Assembly (NCBI GenBank): GCA_002256535.1
Contig: NMUJ01000045.1
Coordinates: 1-5,816 of the forward strand
Direction of reading: 5' to 3'
DNA: 5,816 bases
DNA from: Caldifarciminota bacterium 4484_18
GTDB lineage: Bacteria; Hydrothermota; UBA3073; NMUJ01
The notes beneath the pieces are model-generated. The model had not been told where the DNA came from, did no database searches, and was given only the letters and a program-made list of their open reading frames with translations. Shown one piece after another: positions 1-5,083 of the stretch; the first letter of the stretch is position 1, and each line of letters begins with the position of its first letter. Position numbers and translations under genes: made by a program.

Positions 1-965
1 TACTCATCGTATGTGGTTGCCCCTATGCACTGTATTTCACCTCTTGCAAGTGCGGGTTTGAGTAAGTTTGCTGCATCGAGTGCACCTTCAGCTGCACCTG
101 CACCTACTACTGTATGCACTTCGTCGATAAAGAGTATCATCTTTTGTGGTGCTTCCCTAATCTCCTTAAGCACTGTTTTAACACGTTCCTCGAATTGCCC
201 CCTATATTTTGTACCAGCTACCATTGCACCAAGGTCGAGTGCCACCAGTCTTGCATTACGTAAGAAGTACGGTACCTCACCCCGTACTATCCTTTGAGCT
301 ATACCCTCGACGATGGCGGTCTTACCCACTCCGGGATCCCCTATGAGGACGGGGTTGTTTTTCTTCCTCCTACATAATATCTGGATGACACGTTCCATCT
401 CCTTCTCTCTACCTATGACGGGGTCAAGTTTACCTTCTTTGGCGAGTTTTGTTATATCGCGACAGAAGTGATCAATTGCGGGTGTTTTCGATTTCCTGCG
501 TGCTTTCGGTACCTGTGGGGTCTCACCCAATATGTTGAAAATCTCTGCTGCTACTGTACTTATATCTGGTATACCCACTTCGTAAAGTATTTCAGCTGCT
601 ACATTATCTTCGTCCTCCAATATCGCCAATATTAGATGTTCGGTACCCACGTATGGGTGCTTGTATTGCATAGCCTTTTCGCGTGCTAATTCGATTATAC
701 GGCGAGCTTCGTCGTTAAAAGCGACTGGGCTTATGAATTGTGGTGTAAACCCATATTGCCTACCGTACTCTTCGTGGATGATTTCGATCACTCTGTTAAG
801 ATCGATCCCCATACGTACGAGTGCGGTAACCGCTACCCCGCTACCTTCTTTTATCATCGCCAAAAGTAAGTGTTCACTACCTGCACTACCTGCACCCATG
901 GCAGTAGCTTCACGACGCGCTATCTTCAGTATCTGTTCCAACCTTCTTGTGAATTTGGGTTCCAT
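1..965 (-). CDS. clpC: ClpC-type AAA+ unfoldase, N-terminal part (cut by left edge)
   Basis: First 321 residues of a Clp/Hsp100 ATPase; the C-terminal part lies beyond the left edge. Seen: a double Clp N-terminal repeat (about residues 1-70 and 80-145, each with a GxEHL motif: GSEHLL near 29 and GTEHLI near 107), a linker, then the first AAA+ domain from about 165 with DPVIGRE at 181-187, Walker A GDPGVGKT at 209-216, pore-loop-type KYRGQFEER at 253-261 and Walker B ILFIDEVH with D281/E282. Known for the family: hexameric cytosolic unfoldase that feeds substrates to ClpP through adaptors. The ClpC-specific middle domain and the ClpP-binding loop are outside the window, so ClpC rather than ClpB or ClpA rests on the N-domain and on similarity of the first AAA+ domain. 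The ATG directly follows the TAG of the upstream BFN gene with no gap; a GGGG run about 6 bases before it may serve as ribosome site. Last gene visible of the rpsF operon. Confidence 0.93.
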   Translation of the reverse strand, partial: MEPKFTRRLEQILKIARREATAMGAGSAGSEHLLLAMIKEGSGVAVTALVRMGIDLNRVIEIIHEEYGRQYGFTPQFISPVAFNDEARRIIELAREKAMQYKHPYVGTEHLILAILEDEDNVAAEILYEVGIPDISTVAAEIFNILGETPQVPKARRKSKTPAIDHFCRDITKLAKEGKLDPVIGREKEMERVIQILCRRKKNNPVLIGDPGVGKTAIVEGIAQRIVRGEVPYFLRNARLVALDLGAMVAGTKYRGQFEERVKTVLKEIREAPQKMILFIDEVHTVVGAGAAEGALDAANLLKPALARGEIQCIGATTYDE

Positions 966-1415
966 CTATACCCCGTAGTTCTCGAACCCACTAAAGTTAC
1001 GTAACGGTATGGCTTTACCAGCTTCGAATACCTCACGTGCTACATATATGGGGGAACCTGTTCTCAATGCCAGCGCTATGCTGTCGCTTGGTCTTGCATC
1101 TATTTCTGCGACGTTACCGTTACATTCTAACATAATCCTTGCATAAAACGTGGAGCCCTTTATCTCACTTATTAAAATATGTAGCACCTTAGCATCGAGG
1201 CTATCGATTATCTCCTTCATCAGGTCATGTGTGAGTGGTCGTTTAAATTCGTAGTGTTCGAGTGCTGCTACTATTGCCATAGCCTCGGGTTCACCTATCC
1301 ATATGGGTAATACATAATCGCTATTCATATCTTTGAGTAGCACCACAGGACCCTTGTTCTGTTCATCCCATATTACACGTGAAACCTCTACGTGTATCAC
1401 TCTTCTACTACCCAT
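966..1415 (-). CDS. Bifunctional nuclease (BFN) family / DUF151 protein
   Basis: 149 residues, close to the usual size of a stand-alone BFN domain. Family hallmarks seen in order: VLPIWIGEPEA at 35-45, RPLTHDLM at 59-66, STFYARI at 88-94 and IDARPSDSIALALR at 105-118, followed by PIYV. Known: members related to plant BFN and to thermophile proteins of solved structure have been described as acting on DNA and RNA, but the role in most bacteria is not established; the protein should be cytosolic (no signal peptide or membrane segment). No UVR motif tail is present, unlike some relatives. The ATG chosen overlaps rplI by 19 bases and has AAGG about 7 bases upstream. A GTG at 1400 would instead give a 4-base GTGA overlap with the rplI stop and a start closer to the family's usual N terminus. 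Sits between rplI and clpC in the same run. Confidence 0.9.
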   Translation of the reverse strand: MGSRRVIHVEVSRVIWDEQNKGPVVLLKDMNSDYVLPIWIGEPEAMAIVAALEHYEFKRPLTHDLMKEIIDSLDAKVLHILISEIKGSTFYARIMLECNGNVAEIDARPSDSIALALRTGSPIYVAREVFEAGKAIPLRNFSGFENYGV

Positions 1416-1852
1416 ATTTTTACCTTGGCTTTAGCTTCTGGGTGTAGGGTAACTTCAACCGTATAGACGCCTATCTCTTTGATAGGTTCGTCAATCTTGA
1501 TGTTATGTTTATCGACATTAAAGCCAGCTTCCTTCAGTGCGTTAGCGATATCAGCATGTGTGACACTACCGAATAGCTTACCCTCTTCACCTACTGGTTT
1601 CGTTATGGTGAATGAACAGCTCTCTAATCGTTCTTTTAGCTTTTCTGCGATCACCTTCTCACGTTCGTACTTCAGGCGTTCTGCTCTTATCCTTTCTTCC
1701 AATAATTTGCGGTTCTTGGGTGTATCAAATATTGCTATACCCTCGGGTATCAGGTAGTTTCTGGCGTAACCCATTTTGACACGTACGATATCGCCAGCTT
1801 TACCTAATTTTTCGTGCTCCCTTAACAGTATTACCTCGACGGATTTACCCAT
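1397..1852 (-). CDS. rplI: 50S ribosomal protein L9
   Basis: 151 residues, near the usual length of about 148-150. It has the L9 N-terminal domain with VILLREHEKLGKAGDIVRVK and the signature GYARNYLIP (about residues 28-36), a long charged connecting helix (about 41-75, rich in Lys/Glu/Arg) and the C-terminal domain with KLFGSVT and a final VEVTLHPEAKAKVKIWV segment. L9 binds 23S rRNA near the L1 stalk and helps maintain reading-frame fidelity. The open frame extends 18 codons further upstream to 1906, but that extension lies inside rpsR and has no family similarity. The start at 1852 comes one base after the rpsR stop and has GGTGG about 6 bases before it, so it is preferred. The 3' end overlaps the BFN gene. 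Confidence 0.97.
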   Translation of the reverse strand: MGKSVEVILLREHEKLGKAGDIVRVKMGYARNYLIPEGIAIFDTPKNRKLLEERIRAERLKYEREKVIAEKLKERLESCSFTITKPVGEEGKLFGSVTHADIANALKEAGFNVDKHNIKIDEPIKEIGVYTVEVTLHPEAKAKVKIWVVEE

Positions 1853-1853
1853 G

Positions 1854-2066
1854 TCAATCCACCACGTAAGGTAGTAGCGCCAGCTCACGTGCACGTTTGA
1901 TTGCACGTGATAGCTGACGTTGATGTTTGCTACATGTACCAGTAGTTCTTCGGTTCAGTATCCTTCCCGTTGGACTTAGGAAATTCTTCAGAATATCTAC
2001 CATTTTGTGATCTATCTTCTCGATCTTATTCCTACAGAAGTAGCACTTACTCGATCTTGCCTTCAT
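1854..2066 (-). CDS. rpsR: 30S ribosomal protein S18 (zinc-ligand type)
   Basis: 70 residues, typical of S18. Conserved core seen: DILKNFLSPTGRIL (24-37), then TGTCSKHQRQL around 43-51 and a basic helix AIKRARELALLPY (55-67). C8, C11, C45 and H48 form a CxxC...CxxH set, the pattern of the zinc-binding ('C+') form of S18, as opposed to the cysteine-free form that some bacteria carry as an alternative. S18 pairs with S6 on the central domain of 16S rRNA in the small subunit platform, and the two genes are in the same operon here. The ATG lies two bases after the ssb stop with only a weak AGAG just upstream, so translation is probably coupled to ssb. The stop is one base before the rplI ATG. Confidence 0.97.
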   Translation of the reverse strand: MKARSSKCYFCRNKIEKIDHKMVDILKNFLSPTGRILNRRTTGTCSKHQRQLSRAIKRARELALLPYVVD

Positions 2067-2068
2067 CT

Positions 2069-2488
2069 CTAAAATGGTAACTCTTCTTCAGTTTCTTCTT
2101 TGGTGTCGGTTGTCACCTCTTCACCTTCCAAGCTAACTGCTTCAGCACGTGTTAGGTTCTGTAACTTGAACGCCCTTATCTCGATAACACTGCGCTTCTG
2201 ACCTTCTGGTGTTTCCCATGACCTGCTTTCAAGTTCCCCTTCTATGTAAACAGCGTCACCCTTTTTCAATGTTTTGCTTATCCTTTCCGCCAGTACGCCC
2301 CACGCATTTACTGTGATAAATGCAGTACGTTCTTGCCATTCATCCGTATCTTTGGGTTTGAACCGTCGTGTCGACGCTATACCAAATCGGCACACAATTT
2401 GACCTGCTGGCGTATATCTGACTTCGGGGTCACGAGTTAGGTGTCCTGATATGAGCACCTTGTTAATATTGGGCATCCTATACTGCAT
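2069..2488 (-). CDS. ssb: Single-stranded DNA-binding protein
   Basis: 139 residues, short for bacterial SSB (often 160-180). One OB fold fills about residues 5-112, with NKVLISGHLTRDPEVRYTP at 9-27, then a DEWQERTAFITVNAWG block and the strand KKGDAVYIEGELESRSW. A short acidic tail follows and ends EEELPF, a variant of the DDDIPF tip that recruits replication and repair partners. SSB tetramers coat single-stranded DNA during replication, repair and recombination. Start is uncertain: M1 (2488) overlaps rpsF by 11 bases and has a strong GGGAGG only 3 bases upstream, while M5 (2476), giving MPNINKVL, fits the family N terminus better and lies one base after the rpsF stop, but the same GGGAGG would then be 15 bases away. 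The placement between rpsF and rpsR is widely conserved in bacteria. Confidence 0.96.
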   Translation of the reverse strand: MQYRMPNINKVLISGHLTRDPEVRYTPAGQIVCRFGIASTRRFKPKDTDEWQERTAFITVNAWGVLAERISKTLKKGDAVYIEGELESRSWETPEGQKRSVIEIRAFKLQNLTRAEAVSLEGEEVTTDTKEETEEELPF

Positions 2489-2801
2489 GTGCCTCCCTAC
2501 TTAACTTTTCAGTTTTAAAGACACGAAACCTTAGTATGCTGGGGGCCATACGTAAGTGTTCACGTAACTCGAGTGATATGTGAGGTGGTACCTCAAAGTA
2601 TACAAATGCGTAATACCCCTGTTCACGCTTCTTTATAGGGTATGCGAGTTCCCTACGCCCCCATTCCTCTACACCCTCTATATGGCCACCTTTGGATTCG
2701 ATCCATTCACGGATTTTACGGAGCTCATCCTGCACCTTATCGTCATCGAGCTCCGCATCTAAGATAATCGCTAACTCGTATAGCATTTTTGTCTCATCCA
2801 T
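2478..2801 (-). CDS. rpsF: 30S ribosomal protein S6
   Basis: 107 residues, within the usual S6 range of about 95-135. Seen: the N-terminal strand LYELAIILDAEL (7-18), a helix with IREWIESKGG, the conserved block GRRELAYPIKKREQGYYAFVYFE (about 48-70) and the final RFRVFKTEKL strand. S6 binds S18 and the 16S rRNA central domain. First gene of the minus-strand operon, with ssb and rpsR directly downstream. Two starts are possible: ATG 2801, with no Shine-Dalgarno and lying only 5 bases after a putative -10 box (leaderless initiation), or ATG 2786 (residue 6), which gives the family-like MLYEL start and has GGATGAG upstream. No room is left for the S6:S18-binding mRNA leader known from other bacteria. 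Confidence 0.96.
   Translation of the reverse strand: MDETKMLYELAIILDAELDDDKVQDELRKIREWIESKGGHIEGVEEWGRRELAYPIKKREQGYYAFVYFEVPPHISLELREHLRMAPSILRFRVFKTEKLSREAHAV
2492..2497 (-). promoter_or_regulatory. Shine-Dalgarno GGGAGG for ssb
   Basis: The minus strand reads GGGAGG here, the best ribosome-site match in the rpsF operon, lying inside the 3' end of rpsF. It is 3 bases from the first ssb ATG (2488), closer than usual, and 15 bases from the second in-frame ATG (2476), further than usual. It therefore supports internal initiation at ssb but does not settle which ATG is used. Confidence 0.5.
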
Positions 2802-2806
2802 ACTTT

Positions 2807-2834
2807 AAAATAATGTACATATGGGGTGGGTCAA
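2807..2834 (-). promoter_or_regulatory. Putative promoter of the rpsF-clpC operon
   Basis: On the minus strand a TTGACC box (2834-2829; 5 of 6 to the sigma-70 -35 consensus) is followed after 16 bases by TATTTT (2812-2807; 4 of 6 to the -10 consensus). Transcription would then begin at about 2801-2800, on the first rpsF ATG, implying no or almost no 5' leader. The -35 box overlaps the left arm of a 22-bp palindrome. The mirrored arrangement of the plus-strand promoter supports this reading, but there is no experimental evidence. Confidence 0.5.
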
Positions 2835-2852
2835 CCTTTCATGAAATGTTGA
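2831..2852. promoter_or_regulatory. 22-bp near-perfect palindrome, operator-like
   Basis: The arms are TCAAC (2831-2835) and GTTGA (2848-2852) around a perfect 10-bp palindromic core TTTCATGAAA (2837-2846); only the pair 2836/2847 does not match, so 20 of 22 positions are symmetric. It lies between the two divergent promoters, covers most of the minus-strand -35 box and ends 4 bp before the plus-strand -35 box. This is the expected position and size for a dimeric transcription factor site that could control both operons. The factor is not encoded in this window. It has no T-run, so it is not a Rho-independent terminator. Confidence 0.5.
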
Positions 2853-2856
2853 TATC

Positions 2857-2884
2857 TTGACAAAATGTGTACCTCCACTATTTA
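2857..2884 (+). promoter_or_regulatory. Putative promoter of the thioesterase-lipA-korAB operon
   Basis: A perfect TTGACA -35 box (2857-2862) is followed after 16 bases by TATTTA (2879-2884), a weaker -10 match; shifting by one gives ATTTAA with a 17-base spacer. Transcription would begin about 6-7 bases after the -10, at or beside the ATG at 2891, so the message would be leaderless. Layout mirrors the minus-strand promoter (same 16-base spacing and TATTT core). Confidence 0.55.
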
Positions 2885-2890
2885 AAGAGG

Positions 2891-3322
2891 ATGCTCGACC
2901 TGACACGTTTGGCAGATGATGGTTACTGTTTCGCATGTGGTACGAGAAATCCTATAGGGTTACAGCTTAAGTTCAAACAGTATGGGGAGAGAGTTGAGGC
3001 ATCCTTTTTGCCCAAACCCGAACATCAGGGCTATAATGGGGTGCTTCATGGTGGCATAATAGCAACGTTGTTGGACGAAGCCTTAGCATGGGCATCAAAA
3101 CCAGAAGGTCTTACAGTGACTGCAAGTTTAGAGGTGCGGTTCAAGAAACTCATACCAGTAGGTGAACCACTAAAGGTTATAGGTCGTATCACGGGAAAGA
3201 AGAAATACATACTATACGGTGAGTCATGGATAGAAGATAAAAGTGGCGTGCGTTTGGCGGCTGCGCACGGTAAGTTGGTACTTGTTGAGGCCAAGAAAGA
3301 TGCATCTTCCGTCATGGATTAA
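2891..3322 (+). CDS. PaaI-like hotdog-fold acyl-CoA thioesterase
   Basis: 143 residues, a single hotdog domain. Seen: an N-terminal CFACGTRNPIGL motif (13-24) found in one branch of PaaI/THEM4-like thioesterases, the central-helix signature HQGYNGVLHGGIIATLLDEA (45-64) with H53-G54-G55 and acidic D62/E63, and the downstream strands TASLEVRFKKLIPVGEPL and a closing KLVLVEA. Family members are cytosolic and hydrolyse acyl-CoA (or acyl-ACP) thioesters; the acyl substrate cannot be read from the sequence. ATG 2891 is preferred to an in-frame GTG at 2867, because the GTG falls inside the promoter spacer and adds eight residues outside the domain. AGAGG touches the ATG directly, too close for a normal Shine-Dalgarno. 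The 3' end overlaps lipA by 23 bases, so the gene leads the lipA-kor operon. Confidence 0.88.
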   Translation: MLDLTRLADDGYCFACGTRNPIGLQLKFKQYGERVEASFLPKPEHQGYNGVLHGGIIATLLDEALAWASKPEGLTVTASLEVRFKKLIPVGEPLKVIGRITGKKKYILYGESWIEDKSGVRLAAAHGKLVLVEAKKDASSVMD

Positions 3323-4163
3323 GGAGCGGCACTTTGTATCTCCGAACTACGATCCGCTGTATAGATCGCTACATGATGCACAACTCCATACCATATGTGA
3401 GGAGGCACGTTGTCCTAACATCGTTGAGTGTTATCGTAACAAGACAGCTACATTCTTGATATTGGGTGATATATGTACAAGGGGATGCCGTTTCTGTGCA
3501 GTAAAAACCGGTATCCCTAAACCTATAGATCCAATGGAGCCAGAACGTATTGCATGTTTGGTGGAAGAGATGTGCTTAGATTATGTAGTTATCACATCCG
3601 TGACACGGGATGACCTGCAAGATGGTGGTGCACACCATTTTGTTGATGTTGTGCATAGACTAAGGCAAAGGTTACCTCATATTAAACTGGAGCTACTTAT
3701 ACCAGATTTTAAATTCAACACCTCAGCACTTGAGCAGATCATCGCATTAAATGTGGAGGTATTGAACCATAACATTGAGACTGTGGAACGGTTGACCCCA
3801 ATTGTGCGACCACAAGCTTCGTACAGACGTTCGTTGGATGTGTTAAGGTACATAAAAAGAATTAAACCTAACCAAGTGACCAAGTCTGGCATGATGGTGG
3901 GGTTAGGTGAAACTGATGCTGAGGTCTATTCAGCTATGGAGGATCTACGTGATGTAGGTGTCGATATAATCACTATAGGGCAATATTTACGGCCAACCCG
4001 ATGGCATCTACCGGTAGCTCGTTACGTACATCCCGATACGTTCAGGAAATACAAGGAATGGGGTAAGCAGCTGGGGTTTAAGGCTACTGTTGCAGGTACG
4101 TTCGTACGTAGTAGTTATAAAGCTAAAGAATCGTACCAAAAATGTCTAACAGAAGGGTCTTAA
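3300..4163 (+). CDS. lipA: Lipoyl synthase (radical SAM)
   Basis: 287 residues, normal for LipA. It inserts two sulfur atoms into protein-bound octanoyl chains to form lipoyl groups. Seen: auxiliary-cluster motif Cx4Cx5C as CEEARCPNIVEC (C33, C38, C44), radical-SAM motif CTRGCRFC (C59, C63, C66), EVLNHNIETVERL and VRPQASYRRSL in the barrel, KSGMMVGLGE, TIGQYLRP, and the C-terminal RSSY (270-273), whose serine ligates the auxiliary cluster in characterised enzymes. All expected ligands are therefore present. The open frame extends upstream to 3243, but MHLPSWIKERHF matches the usual N terminus, and GAGG lies 9 bases before this ATG. Overlaps the thioesterase by 23 bases and korA by 22. Clients would be a glycine-cleavage H protein or a 2-oxoacid dehydrogenase E2, neither seen here; no lipB or lplA is visible. 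Confidence 0.97.
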   Translation: MHLPSWIKERHFVSPNYDPLYRSLHDAQLHTICEEARCPNIVECYRNKTATFLILGDICTRGCRFCAVKTGIPKPIDPMEPERIACLVEEMCLDYVVITSVTRDDLQDGGAHHFVDVVHRLRQRLPHIKLELLIPDFKFNTSALEQIIALNVEVLNHNIETVERLTPIVRPQASYRRSLDVLRYIKRIKPNQVTKSGMMVGLGETDAEVYSAMEDLRDVGVDIITIGQYLRPTRWHLPVARYVHPDTFRKYKEWGKQLGFKATVAGTFVRSSYKAKESYQKCLTEGS

Positions 4164-5083
4164 CAGGTACACATTTCTGGCAAGGTGATATTGCCTGCGC
4201 CGAGGGTGGTATAGCTGCTGGATGTAATGTCTATGCGGGTTATCCCATAACACCATCTTCTGAGGTTATGGAACATATGGCGAGAAGGTTGCCCGAGGTT
4301 GATGGTATATTTATACAGATGGAGGATGAGATAGCCTCTGCAGTGACGATAATAGGTGCATCATGGGCTGGTGCCAAAGCGATGACAGCCACAAGTGGGC
4401 CCGGTATTTCGCTAATGATGGAGATGATGGAAACCCCGGTGGTATTAATAAATGTGCAGCGTGGTGGCCCATCTACGGGGTTACCTACGTTATGGGCACA
4501 ACAGGATGTGATGCAGGCAAGATGGGGTAGCCATGGTGATTACGAAGTTATTGCAATTGCACCTAACTCACCACAGGAGATGTTTGACCTCACCATAGAG
4601 GCGTTTAATCTTGCTGAAATGTATCGTGTACCAGTGATAGTGCTATCGGATGCAATAGTAGGGCATATGACGGAAAAGGTGGTAGTACCGCCAGTTGAGG
4701 ATCTGGTGAACAAGATACGCAATAATGCAGATAAGATAATAAAAATAGAGGAACACGATACTGAGGATGCAGATGTCATCGTCATAGCGTATGGTATAAC
4801 AGCACGTGTGGTTATCCCAGCCATAAGGAAGGCAAAATCACACGGTGTGAGGGTGGGTTTGTTGCGTCCCATCACGATATGGCCGTTCCCTGAAAAACGT
4901 ATCGTTGAACTGAACAAGTACGTGGGGGGATGGGTGATGGTGGAACTCAACTGCAAACAGCTCTATTTTGAAGTTGGGCGTCTCCTTAAAGGTGATAGTA
5001 AGCTGGCATTTGTTGGCCATCCTGGTGGCGGGTTGCCCAGTGAGGAGGAGATCTACAACGCTATAATGGAGGTGGCAAAATGA
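4142..5083 (+). CDS. korA: 2-oxoacid:ferredoxin oxidoreductase, alpha subunit (KorA-like)
   Basis: 313 residues. With KorB it oxidatively decarboxylates a 2-oxoacid (2-oxoglutarate in the best-matched group) with CoA and ferredoxin, giving an acyl-CoA and reduced ferredoxin, or runs in reverse for CO2 fixation. Seen: the N-terminal domain with GDIACAEGGIAAGC (15-28) and substrate-side YPITPSSE (34-41), TSGPGISLM, RGGPSTGLPT, and the second domain from about 208 with VIVIAYG, GLLRPITIWPFP and GHPGGG. No gamma domain is fused at the N terminus. It is shorter than typical KorA (roughly 350-380): after KVVVPP (to residue 184) the protein jumps to VEDLVNKIRNNADKI, so the segment that usually carries a GLTHDExG motif is missing. 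ATG 4142 overlaps lipA by 22 bases and has no clear ribosome site, suggesting coupling. Substrate specificity (2-oxoglutarate versus another 2-oxoacid) is inferred. Confidence 0.9.
   Translation: MSNRRVLTGTHFWQGDIACAEGGIAAGCNVYAGYPITPSSEVMEHMARRLPEVDGIFIQMEDEIASAVTIIGASWAGAKAMTATSGPGISLMMEMMETPVVLINVQRGGPSTGLPTLWAQQDVMQARWGSHGDYEVIAIAPNSPQEMFDLTIEAFNLAEMYRVPVIVLSDAIVGHMTEKVVVPPVEDLVNKIRNNADKIIKIEEHDTEDADVIVIAYGITARVVIPAIRKAKSHGVRVGLLRPITIWPFPEKRIVELNKYVGGWVMVELNCKQLYFEVGRLLKGDSKLAFVGHPGGGLPSEEEIYNAIMEVAK
5068..5072 (+). promoter_or_regulatory. Shine-Dalgarno GGAGG for korB
   Basis: GGAGG lies 7 bases before the korB ATG at 5080, inside the last codons of korA. It fixes the korB start and supports translational coupling across the ATGA overlap. 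It is the best-placed ribosome site in the window. Confidence 0.75.

Noticed and set aside
13..297. Open frame of 94 codons on the plus strand opposite clpC
   Set aside because: Lies opposite conserved ClpC sequence including Walker B; its Ser/Ala/Thr-rich product has no recognisable motif, so it is an antisense shadow.
661..978. Open frame of 105 codons on the plus strand opposite the clpC N domain
   Set aside because: Antisense to well-conserved Clp N-terminal repeats, with no ribosome site and no family similarity.
1479..1757. Open frame of 92 codons opposite rplI
   Set aside because: Complement of a conserved ribosomal protein gene; low-complexity Ser/Leu product.
1880..1920. Cluster of CACGTG/GCACGT words near the rpsR 3' end, considered as a repeat or binding-site array
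   Set aside because: Inside rpsR these come from CGT arginine codons next to GCA alanine codons (basic helix of S18), so coding explains them.
2796..2820. Tiny minus-strand frame (ATG at 2820, eight codons, then TGA) overlapping the rpsF start, as a possible leader peptide
   Set aside because: It begins inside the spacer of the likely promoter and has no ribosome site, so it would not be on the transcript; chance is a sufficient explanation.
2831..2852. The palindrome as an intrinsic terminator
   Set aside because: AT-rich short arms, no following T-run on either strand, and it lies between divergent gene starts, where a terminator is not needed.
3046..3315. Minus-strand frame opposite the thioesterase
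   Set aside because: Mirrors the conserved hotdog domain and has no promoter or ribosome site; a shadow frame.
4540..4956. 138-codon minus-strand frame opposite korA
   Set aside because: Antisense to conserved korA sequence; Ser/Thr/Ile-rich product without motifs.
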